Source: Halorarius halobius (GTDB lineage: Archaea > Halobacteriota > Halobacteria > Halobacteriales > Haloarculaceae). Taken from it: a DNA stretch of 51,715 nucleotides. Location of the stretch: the NCBI RefSeq assembly GCF_024298865.1, contig NZ_CP101165.1:1-51715 (forward strand), read 5' to 3'. This document shows positions 16,341 through 23,386 of this stretch, one piece after another. The notes below the pieces were generated by a model, which worked only from the letters and a program-made list of their open reading frames with translations, did not search any database and was not told where the DNA came from. A program made the translations under genes and the position numbers. The stretch's first letter is position 1, and every line of letters starts with the position of its first letter.

Positions 16341-16880
16341 TCAGCCGAGTAGGTACCGCAGCCACGGTCTGTTTCGCACGAGATCGGTCGTCTCCAGATA
16401 TGAGTCGACACCCCAGACACGCCCGGCACCGAAGACGATGATCGTCACGAACAGGACGAGCCCCATCAACTCGCCGTTGACGAGCCCGCGGCGCCAGTGT
16501 TCGGACCCGAAATAAAAGAAGAAGAGCATGAACGCGCCGAAAAACGCGGCCGTTCGAGTCAGAAGACCGAGAATCAGCCCGAGACCGATCAACACCTCGC
16601 CGGCCGGGACGACGAGTTCAACGGCCGCTTCCGTCGCGCCGCCTGCGAACGCGTTGAGAACGGGCGAAACCACCGTGCCCGTCTTTTCCAGAAACCAGCT
16701 GGCCCGGAACCGGCCCGGGGCGACGTACTTGTTCAACCCTTCGTGGAGGAACCACCACCCCACGAGCAACCGGAGAAAGACGAGCCAGTAGCCCGTCAGC
16801 GTCCCCGAGAGCTCGAGTGTATACTCTCGACCGAGAATAGTCGTCTGAAGCTGTTGTCTCATGGATGAGCGGGTCGTCAA
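16341..16880 (-). CDS. DoxX-family membrane protein
   Basis: 179 residues with four membrane helices typical of DoxX/TQO small subunit proteins. The first has LVFLRLLVGWWFLHEGLNKY, followed by WFLEKTG and the helices around VLIGLGLILGLLTRTAAFFG and LMGLVLFVTIIVFGAGRVWGVD. DoxX proteins accompany thiosulfate:quinone or other membrane redox systems. In copper islands they may deal with oxidative damage or quinone redox, which is inference. It is upstream of a small membrane protein with 4 bp between and 69 bp after the second halocyanin gene. Confidence 0.88.
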   Translation of the reverse strand: MTTRSSMRQQLQTTILGREYTLELSGTLTGYWLVFLRLLVGWWFLHEGLNKYVAPGRFRASWFLEKTGTVVSPVLNAFAGGATEAAVELVVPAGEVLIGLGLILGLLTRTAAFFGAFMLFFFYFGSEHWRRGLVNGELMGLVLFVTIIVFGAGRVWGVDSYLETTDLVRNRPWLRYLLG

Positions 16881-16949
16881 CCGGCGAGGCGTGTCGCGCC
16901 GCGAATTGGTGGGTGGTTCCGCTCCGAACCTCGGTGTGTTTCGCTTTGG

Positions 16950-17714
16950 CTACGTTTCGGTGTGCGTTTCCTCTTCGTGATCGTGACCGTCGTCAGTGTG
17001 AGTCTCTTCTTCGGTGTGCGTTTCCTCTTCGTGCCCGTGCCCGTCCTCGGTGTGGGCCTCTTCCTCCTCGTGGCCCTCACCCATGATCTCCCGAACCATG
17101 GTGTTGAGTTCCTCGAGTTTCCCATGCACTTCCTCGGGTTTGTTCTCCGGCATCGCCTGGAGCGCCCGCTGGTCTTCGAGGTGGGGCTTCCCGACGATGA
17201 CGGTGGCCATCATTCCGAACTGCTCGTGGGGTTTACAGAGGTAGTGGTAGACGCCCTCGGTCTCGAAGGTGTGTTCGAACGTTTCGCCTTCCTCTGACAG
17301 CGTTCCGCTGTCCCAGGCCTCCGTCCCCTCGGGAACGAGTCGCGGTTGGTCGTTGCCAGGGTGGTACGCGGTCGCGGTGTGCGTGCCGCTCTCGAGTCGC
17401 CACGTGACCGTTCCGCCGGGCTCGACCCAGGTGACGTGAGGGTCGAAGTGATACTCGGTCGAACCCTCGGTTCGCGCCGTGTTCACCGCCACCTCGCGGG
17501 ATGCCTTGGGTTCGCTCACCGTGTCGTGACCGTGGGCCTCTTCTCCGTGGCCGGGGTGATCGTCTCCGCCGGATTCTCCGTCCTCCGTGGAGGCGTCCCC
17601 TGTTGGCTGTCCGCCCGAGCCACTCGATGCGCCAGTACAGCCGGCCAGTCCAGTAACAGCTAAACCGGCGGTTCCTTCGAGCAGTCGCCGTCGAGTGAGT
17701 CGTTGATGGTTCAT
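16950..17714 (-). CDS. Halocyanin-like lipoprotein with His/Glu repeat tail
   Basis: 254 residues from the ATG at 17714. The Tat plus lipobox signal is TRRRLLEGTAGLAVTGLAGC, so it is lipid-anchored outside. The cupredoxin domain has copper ligands His in GTHTATAYHPG and Cys-His-Met in YLCKPHEQFGMM. The last 40 residues are a repeated His/Glu/Thr tail built from HTEDGHGHEEE and HTDDGHDHEEE units, which could bind extra Cu or Zn. It is divergent from the HTH gene at 17846, sharing a 131-bp promoter region. It serves as electron carrier or metal scavenger at the cell surface. Confidence 0.9.
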   Translation of the reverse strand: MNHQRLTRRRLLEGTAGLAVTGLAGCTGASSGSGGQPTGDASTEDGESGGDDHPGHGEEAHGHDTVSEPKASREVAVNTARTEGSTEYHFDPHVTWVEPGGTVTWRLESGTHTATAYHPGNDQPRLVPEGTEAWDSGTLSEEGETFEHTFETEGVYHYLCKPHEQFGMMATVIVGKPHLEDQRALQAMPENKPEEVHGKLEELNTMVREIMGEGHEEEEAHTEDGHGHEEETHTEEETHTDDGHDHEEETHTET

Positions 17715-17845
17715 AGCACCGGTCACCTTACAGTTCGAGATAGGAGGACTGGGGACATAGGGGGGCTTCCTGTTTTGCACGCGACGCAAAACTGTTCCTC
17801 ATTTAAGCATCTCCGAGTAAGTACCTCGTATTGCGAGGAATAGCC

Positions 17846-18196
17846 GTGTCCACTGACGACCACTCCGACGAGCTTCTGGAACTGCTCGGTCAAGAGCGCG
17901 TCCGGCAGATTCTAGCCGCGACGAGCCGCGACCCCAGATCGGCAAAAGAGCTCAGCGAGGAGTGTGACGTCGCCCTTTCGACCATCTATCGCCGAGTCGA
18001 GGACATGGTCGCCAGCGACCTGCTCGTCGAGCGGACACGGATCGAAGCAGACGGAAGCCATCATAGCGTCTACGAGGCGAACGTCGATCACCTCGACGTC
18101 GATATCGAGGACGGAACCATCGACGTCAGCGTTCACGTTCGTGAGGACGCCGCCGAGCGGTTCTCACGCATCTGGAGCGACATCCGGGAGAGTTGA
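17846..18196 (+). CDS. ArsR-like winged-helix regulator
   Basis: 116 residues from the GTG at 17846; a TTG at 17831 is possible. The winged helix (about 8-65) reads LLELLGQERVRQILAATS, KELSEECDVALSTIYRRVEDMVASDLL, and the tail has VDVSVHV-like strands. TTTAAG at about 17802-17807 is the probable TATA box, giving a short leader. It leads an operon with two small membrane proteins (7-bp gap, then 4-bp overlap). This HTH plus DUF7521 arrangement recurs in haloarchaea, and the regulator probably controls this operon and the divergent halocyanin. Confidence 0.85.
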   Translation: MSTDDHSDELLELLGQERVRQILAATSRDPRSAKELSEECDVALSTIYRRVEDMVASDLLVERTRIEADGSHHSVYEANVDHLDVDIEDGTIDVSVHVREDAAERFSRIWSDIRES

Positions 18197-18203
18197 ACAA
18201 ACC

Positions 18204-18503
18204 ATGCACATCGAACTCGTCATCGCGAAGCTCATCACGGTTGGCCTGGGACTGCTGATAACGTACCAGGCGTACAAGGGGTATCGAACGTACGGCAGCG
18301 AGCCGATGCTCTACGTCGCCATCGGTTTCCTGTTCATCAGTATCGGGTCCGTCATAGAGGGCGTCCTGTTCGACGTCGTCGGGCTATCGATCTTCTTAGC
18401 GGGGACCATCCAGACAGCCATCGTCGCCGTCGGGATGCTCGTCATTCTCTACTCGCTGTACGGTCAAATCCCACAGCAAACGAAGGGGGAAGACGGCCTA
18501 TGA
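18204..18503 (+). CDS. DUF7521-like small membrane protein
   Basis: 99 residues, three membrane helices: about 6-22 (VIAKLITVGLGLLITYQAY), 34-57 (MLYVAIGFLFISIGSVIEGVL) and 65-88. The GSVIEG element in the second helix and the YKGYRTYGS loop match its neighbour at 18500, so the pair are paralogues. It overlaps the next gene by 4 bp. Function unknown; it is likely a membrane complex with its paralogue under control of the HTH protein. Confidence 0.8.
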   Translation: MHIELVIAKLITVGLGLLITYQAYKGYRTYGSEPMLYVAIGFLFISIGSVIEGVLFDVVGLSIFLAGTIQTAIVAVGMLVILYSLYGQIPQQTKGEDGL

Positions 18504-18775
18504 CCACTCACTGGGACCTCGCGTTAGTCAGTGTTCGTGTTCTCTTGCTTCTGATGGGTCTCGCGACGACAGTGATCAGCTTCCGTGCCTACCGTCGAGA
18601 CAGAACCCGATACCTCCGTGACGCGACGATTGGGTTCGGGTTGATAACGCTCGGTGTGCTCATCGAGGGGTTCCTCTATCAGTTCACTGGATTGACGCTC
18701 ACGCAAGTCCATATCGCTGAATCCGTGGCTCTCGTTCTCGGACTCGGCGTGCTTCTCCGCTCGTTTCTCGATTAG
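18500..18775 (+). CDS. DUF7521-like small membrane protein (paralogue)
   Basis: 91 residues, three membrane helices with the same pattern as the preceding gene: RVLLLLMGLATTVISFRAYRR, then TIGFGLITLGVLIEGFLY, then ESVALVLGLGVLL. A pair of such proteins behind one HTH gene suggests a heteromeric membrane unit. It is the last gene of the operon and is convergent with a lipoprotein gene 46 bp away. Confidence 0.8.
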   Translation: MTTHWDLALVSVRVLLLLMGLATTVISFRAYRRDRTRYLRDATIGFGLITLGVLIEGFLYQFTGLTLTQVHIAESVALVLGLGVLLRSFLD

Positions 18776-18821
18776 CCCGGCAGTCAGCGATCGATGTACC
18801 GCTTAGTTCATCCCCCGTCAC

Positions 18822-19664
18822 TCACGAAGATGATGTTTCCGGCGACGATTCGGTGAGCTCCGCGGCTTCGACGACCGAAATGCCTGTTGACCACTCGTCA
18901 GAACCCCAGTCAAGACGGATAGTTGCTTCTTCGTTCTTCCCCACAATCTCGGTCGAGGCAGAAATCTCACGACGTGCCCCGGTGTCAAGTGTTGCAGTCA
19001 CCGTATTCGATCCCGAGACGAAGTTCCCTTTGAGACTGGCACCGAAAGTCCCACGCCCGTCACCGGTATTCGCGAGATCGAACTGAATGGTCGCCGTTTT
19101 CTTTTCTCCAGCCTGAATCTCGGATAGAGAGGCAGATATATTTGAAAGCTCGAACACGGGTGGGTTGTTCAGACGACTGATTGTCGATTCTGAGAGAGGA
19201 CGGAGCTCTGATTGCTTGAACACGATTCGTCCCCGTTCGAATGTCTCGGTTTTCGGGACAGCAAACGCGAGATCGACAGTATCGTGTTTCCAGGGGACTG
19301 GCTGTCGTTCGGCTAACTGGAGAGGTTCCTCGTCGAGCGTCAGCGTCAGTCGGTTTCGGACTGTGTCTAGCGATTTCGGCGTTGTTAACCGAACGATTAC
19401 GTACTGCGTGTGTGCTCGGCGATAGACGTGAGGATGAGTACCCGCGAGTGGATAGAGCACGAAATCGGCGACGTCTATGGCCCCGACGCTCGGTTCGTCG
19501 TTATCATTCGACTCGGTGTTCGTCGTACCAGTCGTTGGTGACCGTCCTGACGAATTCGTCGATAAATCTGACGACCCGGGCTGGGATAGACAGCCTGCTA
19601 TTCCGATGAGTGCGATGGGACTCGCTCTCAATATACGGCGGCGGGAGAGCTTTGTGGAGGGCAT
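18822..19664 (-). CDS. Tat-exported lipoprotein of unknown function
   Basis: 280 residues with the Tat-lipobox signal LSRRRILRASPIALIGIAGC. A Ser/Thr/Asn linker follows (about 25-55), then a beta-rich region. The segment about 165-275 (SASLSEIQAGEKKTATIQFDLANTG, GTFGASLKGNFV, TLDTGARREISA, ATIRLDWG) resembles a CARDB/immunoglobulin-like fold common in haloarchaeal surface proteins. No metal-binding residues stand out. It is convergent with the DUF7521 operon. Confidence 0.78.
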   Translation of the reverse strand: MPSTKLSRRRILRASPIALIGIAGCLSQPGSSDLSTNSSGRSPTTGTTNTESNDNDEPSVGAIDVADFVLYPLAGTHPHVYRRAHTQYVIVRLTTPKSLDTVRNRLTLTLDEEPLQLAERQPVPWKHDTVDLAFAVPKTETFERGRIVFKQSELRPLSESTISRLNNPPVFELSNISASLSEIQAGEKKTATIQFDLANTGDGRGTFGASLKGNFVSGSNTVTATLDTGARREISASTEIVGKNEEATIRLDWGSDEWSTGISVVEAAELTESSPETSSS

Positions 19665-19788
19665 ACTCCTCGTTTTTTGTCATAGGGTATAGGCCTCGTG
19701 GTGAGGACAAGGTACGTTGGTGTCGCTCATTTTGAGTGTAGCATCCACGACCACGGTTCCAAACAGTTCACGTAGTCTCTCCCGATCG

Positions 19789-20382
19789 TTAGTGCGCCTG
19801 GTTCTGCTGCAAATCGTCACTCGGATAGATCCGATAAGTTCGTCCTTGGCGCTCGCGGTACAACAGCCCACGTTTCTCGAGGGCACTCACTGTCTGGCTC
19901 ACCTTGCTCTTCGAGAAGTCTGACCGATCCCGTAATTCGATCTGCGTGATGCCGGGTGAGGAAAGGATCGGTTCGAGGATGCGGCGTTCATCATCCGGCA
20001 AGAGGTCCAACACGCGAGCCTTCGGTTGTGACTCTGGATTGATATTCTCCTCTGATTGAGCGGCCTCTGCTATCGATTCGACACTCTCCGAATCGGTCGG
20101 GTCCACCACCTCCTCTTGTAGGCGGTCGTTTGCGTCTGAGCTCGTGAGGTCGTCCCGGATCACGAGATACCCTCCACCGAGGACAGCCGAGACGAGGAGG
20201 GTTCCGAGGACGTACCAGAGGGGATTCGTTCCGTGAACCGCCCCCATCGACGTGCCCATCATCGAGCCCATCTGATCGAATGCCTGCTGCCGCTGGTACG
20301 CTTGCCAGCTGAGTGCCCCGCCGACGATGAGGACGGCAGCGACGAGGAGCCCGACCACTATATCGGCTCGCCGCTGGTTCAT
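19789..20382 (-). CDS. Membrane-anchored MarR-like winged-helix regulator
   Basis: 197 residues. Two N-terminal membrane helices (about 8-26 and 54-74) enclose a Met-rich loop QMGSMMGTSMGAVHG. After an acidic linker comes a winged helix (about 125-190: LLPDDERRILEPILSSPGITQIELRDRSDFSKSKVSQTVSALEKRGLLYRE in outline). This is the haloarchaeal membrane HTH design (DUF7343-like). The Met-rich loop between the helices echoes the SHOCT proteins, so it may sense copper outside the cell and act on DNA inside. It is a single gene downstream of nothing on its strand, with a 131-bp gap to the permease gene end. Confidence 0.85.
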   Translation of the reverse strand: MNQRRADIVVGLLVAAVLIVGGALSWQAYQRQQAFDQMGSMMGTSMGAVHGTNPLWYVLGTLLVSAVLGGGYLVIRDDLTSSDANDRLQEEVVDPTDSESVESIAEAAQSEENINPESQPKARVLDLLPDDERRILEPILSSPGITQIELRDRSDFSKSKVSQTVSALEKRGLLYRERQGRTYRIYPSDDLQQNQAH

Positions 20383-20459
20383 TCATGCCACCCTGAGCTG
20401 ACGTTATACTTGTTCATGCCTGAGTGTTGGCGAGACATCGGTGTACCAATTGTGATTGA

Positions 20460-20484
20460 CCAAAGCAATACTCGGGTTGCTTGG
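20460..20484. terminator. Hairpin after permease gene
   Basis: CCAAAGCAA and TTGCTTGG pair with one bulged A around an 8-base loop, 30-54 bp beyond the permease stop on the reverse strand. It is a possible transcript end or processing site. No T-run follows it. Confidence 0.35.
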
Positions 20485-20513
20485 GCGCGCTACTTGGTCT
20501 CCAGAGGCGGCAT

Positions 20514-21917
20514 TCAGTGATGTTCATGACCCTGAGAGCTACTTTCCCCTGAAACCCGAGGGTGCTGGTGGGCAAACTCGGAGGGGTACTTTTCGAACGA
20601 TTGTTTGCACCGACTCGAGCAGAAGTAGTATGTTTCACCGTCGTGGGTAAGACTCGGACCGCTGTCGTCGGTGCGCATTCCACAAACCGGGTCGCGGTAC
20701 TGACCAGGTGCACCGAGTCCACGCCGGTAGACGTAGATGAGGAATCCGGAAAGTGCGAACGCGATGATGTTGAGGTAGAAGGTGTAGTTGAGTTCGAAGT
20801 ACGTCTGCTCGGACGCCGTCTGCCCGCCGGCCAAATCCGGGACGATGCCGAGGACGTTGAACAATTCCTCCATAAGGAAGCCCGTAAAGGCCATCGTCAC
20901 GAAGAAGATGCCGAGGATGTACAGCATCACCTTCCAGCCGTAGTACTTTCGGTAGACGTTCAGTACGGGAATCGTGATGAGGTCGGCGTAGACGAACGCG
21001 ATGACGCCGGCGAAGCTGATGCCGCCGCCCCACAGCGCGACGGCAAACGGCACGTTCCCCATACTGCCGACGAAGCTGATGATAGCGATTGCCACGCCCA
21101 TAATCGCGTTCTCGGCGCTCACGAGTAGCCCGTCGCCTCGGAGAAAGAGCGTGTTCCACACCCACTGCGGGACGAACACGATAACGAATCCCGAGATTAG
21201 AAAGCCCGCGATGACGTCTTTCCATATCATCGACCACTCCTTGCGGTACTGGTTGGCGACCTTGTACCAGCCGCCCCACGAACGAAGTTCGTCGCGCCAC
21301 CCGCCGCTACTAGCAGCCTCCTGTTGATAGGTTTCCATACACCCCTCCGAACAGAACGTCAACCTCTCGCCGCCGTCGGTCGTGATCGAGTACTCGTCTT
21401 TGCCTTCCATCCCACACGTCGGATCTTCGCTGATGCCGTGTTCCTGATCGTGCTGGTTCAGTTCCTGTCGAACCTCATCAAAGAGATTCTCCGGGAGGGT
21501 CAGATTGACAAGGAGTGCCATGACGGCGATGAGGATGACGCCGCCGAGGAGTTCTGCGACCAGAAATTCCCAGCCAAGGAGGATGAGGATCATCAGCCCG
21601 AGTTCGACGATGAGATTCGTCGATGCAAACATGAACGCGAGGAAGTTCACCGTATGCGCTCCCTTCTTGAACAGCCCCTTGCCGATGGCGACCGCGCCGA
21701 AGCTACATCCACTACTTGCGGCTCCGAACACTGTTGCCTTCGTGAGACCACTCAGATTCCCCTCTCCGAGCACCTGAGCCATCCGCTCTTTGGAGACGTA
21801 GACCTGGACGAGGCTCGTAATCACCAGGCCCATAATGATAGCCCAGGCCGCTGTCCAGAGGAATCCGACGCCGATCCGTAGCGACTCGAGAATTCCGTCG
21901 ACGAGGGCGGCTTGCAT
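20514..21917 (-). CDS. Metal-efflux permease with two YHS/TRASH metal motifs
   Basis: 467 residues starting at the ATG at 21917. It is a DUF318/ArsP-like (SO_0444-type) permease with about ten membrane helices in two halves. Each half has its conserved pattern: FGAASSGCSFGAVAIGKGLF in the first and SFVGSMGNVPFAVALWGGG in the second. A metal-binding YHS/TRASH motif lies between the halves (DPTCGMEG ... FCSEGCMETY) and another at the C-terminus (DPVCGMRTDDSG ... YYFCSSRCKQSF), followed by a His-rich end. It likely exports copper, zinc or a related metal from the cytoplasm. No operon partner. The family assignment is firm, the exact substrate is not. Confidence 0.85.
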   Translation of the reverse strand: MQAALVDGILESLRIGVGFLWTAAWAIIMGLVITSLVQVYVSKERMAQVLGEGNLSGLTKATVFGAASSGCSFGAVAIGKGLFKKGAHTVNFLAFMFASTNLIVELGLMILILLGWEFLVAELLGGVILIAVMALLVNLTLPENLFDEVRQELNQHDQEHGISEDPTCGMEGKDEYSITTDGGERLTFCSEGCMETYQQEAASSGGWRDELRSWGGWYKVANQYRKEWSMIWKDVIAGFLISGFVIVFVPQWVWNTLFLRGDGLLVSAENAIMGVAIAIISFVGSMGNVPFAVALWGGGISFAGVIAFVYADLITIPVLNVYRKYYGWKVMLYILGIFFVTMAFTGFLMEELFNVLGIVPDLAGGQTASEQTYFELNYTFYLNIIAFALSGFLIYVYRRGLGAPGQYRDPVCGMRTDDSGPSLTHDGETYYFCSSRCKQSFEKYPSEFAHQHPRVSGESSSQGHEHH

Positions 21918-22239
21918 ACGTAGACCTACACAGTCATCTGTTTTGTCGATTGTTCTTAGGCAAACGAAGTAGCGGACGGGATATCTCTCACATTCAAAGG
22001 TATCCAGTATCATCAGCTGCGGCAAACTGTTTGAGGACTGCGTTCGCGCTCAACAGTTGCCGTGTGTTACTGATTCGGGGCGGTAGGTGTTGCTTGTTCT
22101 TTCGATCGAATGGTATCGCAGAAGTGAGCGCTGTACCGCCATTTCACTCTCCGTTCTTCCCGTGCAAAGGTGACGGAATTGCTCATCCTTTCGAATTGTA
22201 AGAGAAACCTGAATGAAGGAGTCGACCGTATCTCCAGTT
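21918..22239. other. 322-bp intergenic region
   Basis: It holds the divergent promoters of the permease (-) and the small membrane protein (+). An 83-codon open frame at 21950-22201 has no family features and a Cys/Phe/Ser composition unlike haloarchaeal proteins, so I do not call it. I see no clear repeat or RNA. Confidence 0.5.
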
Positions 22240-22539
22240 ATGAGTACTACTACCACAAATCATGACGCGTACGAAACGGACTCCACTAATAGGAGAATGC
22301 AGCTTGACGCGCTGGCCCTCGCCGGAGCTGCATCTGTACTCTCCGCCGGCGTGATGCTCCTCCTCGGTGTCTTCGGAGTGATCGGCGTCTACGAGGGTGC
22401 GGTTGAGGCGATGCAACAGTGGCACCTGTTCTTCGAGCCGACCCTCGTTGGGACAGTTGCGGGCACGATCGAAGCTGTGGTGATTAGCTTCGTCTTCGTG
22501 TATGCCTTCGCCTGGCTGTACAACGTATTTGTCCGATAG
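22240..22539 (+). CDS. Small two-helix membrane protein (holin-like in outline)
   Basis: 99 residues from the second Met at 22240 (ATG at 22213 is in frame but 9 residues longer with weak coding look). A polar N-terminus of about 20 residues is followed by helices at about 25-50 (LALAGAASVLSAGVMLLLGVFGVIGVYEG) and 68-95 (TVAGTIEAVVISFVFVYAFAWLYNVF). Proteins of this plan are often labelled phage holin in haloarchaea, but there is no lysis gene here and I treat the name as uncertain. It is encoded alone. Confidence 0.65.
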   Translation: MSTTTTNHDAYETDSTNRRMQLDALALAGAASVLSAGVMLLLGVFGVIGVYEGAVEAMQQWHLFFEPTLVGTVAGTIEAVVISFVFVYAFAWLYNVFVR

Positions 22540-22565
22540 AACAAGGGGTCAATCTATAGTCGATA

Positions 22566-23252
22566 TCACAGTAGCGATCCGATGACCACAAAGAGGTAGT
22601 ATATACCGACGTAGCTGATGGAGATTGTACTACCGATACCAATGCCGCCAACGAGTATGTTCTGTCTCACCCAGTAGTAGCTGGACGCGAACATGACCGC
22701 CTCTGCGACGACGATGAAGAGGGGTGCGTGTCCGATCCAGCCCAGCGGGGCCGTCAGATACGTCCAGCCCCCGCCCTGACTCGCGAGGGATTCATAGCCA
22801 CTCTCTGCGAGGAACGCGAATATCGCTGGTCCGAGATACGCCGCTGCTGTCCCGTACTCGTCGGCCAAACGAAGGGCGACGTATCCCATGAATACGATGA
22901 GGAGCGCCCACGCGAACGGCATATACACCGGCGAACGTAGCAAGAATGGGTAACCCGACGGATAGACGAGTGTCCCGGCGATGGTGACGAGAAAGTAGTC
23001 CCCGAGCAGTTCAAGGAATCCACCGATCGTGCCGATCGCGAGAAGGTGCTTTCCCGTCGTATCGTACCGAGCGTAGACGACACCGACCCCGTAAGAGGCG
23101 AATGCATACACGTACGAAAGGGCCGTCGACTGGACGAAGAGGAAGTTGTGATAGTACGCGACGACGGTGACGAACATCCAGCTGCCGACGAAGACGTCGG
23201 TTGTCGTAAGTCGAGCGTGGATCCTGGTCAGGAGTGACGTGTTGCGGGACAT
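22566..23252 (-). CDS. Seven-helix membrane protein of unknown function
   Basis: 228 residues with about seven membrane helices, for example VFVGSWMFVTVVAYYHNFLF, FLELLGDYFLVTIAGTL, YMPFAWALLIVFMGYVAL and FIVVAEAVMFASSYYWVR. Acidic and polar residues inside helices (FLELLGDYF, AESGYES) suggest a channel or an enzyme in the membrane. It is 134 bp from the copA end and on the same strand. No family recognised with confidence. Confidence 0.75.
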   Translation of the reverse strand: MSRNTSLLTRIHARLTTTDVFVGSWMFVTVVAYYHNFLFVQSTALSYVYAFASYGVGVVYARYDTTGKHLLAIGTIGGFLELLGDYFLVTIAGTLVYPSGYPFLLRSPVYMPFAWALLIVFMGYVALRLADEYGTAAAYLGPAIFAFLAESGYESLASQGGGWTYLTAPLGWIGHAPLFIVVAEAVMFASSYYWVRQNILVGGIGIGSTISISYVGIYYLFVVIGSLL

Positions 23253-23386
23253 CTCAGCTCCCAGTGCGTCTGCTGTGTTCTGTGTTGGTTCTGAACCCCG
23301 GTTACGGGACCGTCGTCGTGTTGGCTTCTCGTCCGTCAGGGCAGGGATGGCGCGTCACAGGTGAGTGGGTGGTGATATGGCAGTGA

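Noticed and set aside
21950..22201. 83-residue open frame between permease and small membrane protein
   Set aside because: Rich in Cys, Phe and Ser, without acidic bias. It overlaps both promoter regions.
22240..22539. Phage holin
   Set aside because: Two-helix plan only. No endolysin or phage structural genes nearby, and archaeal lysis does not use this pairing here. Kept as an unknown membrane protein.
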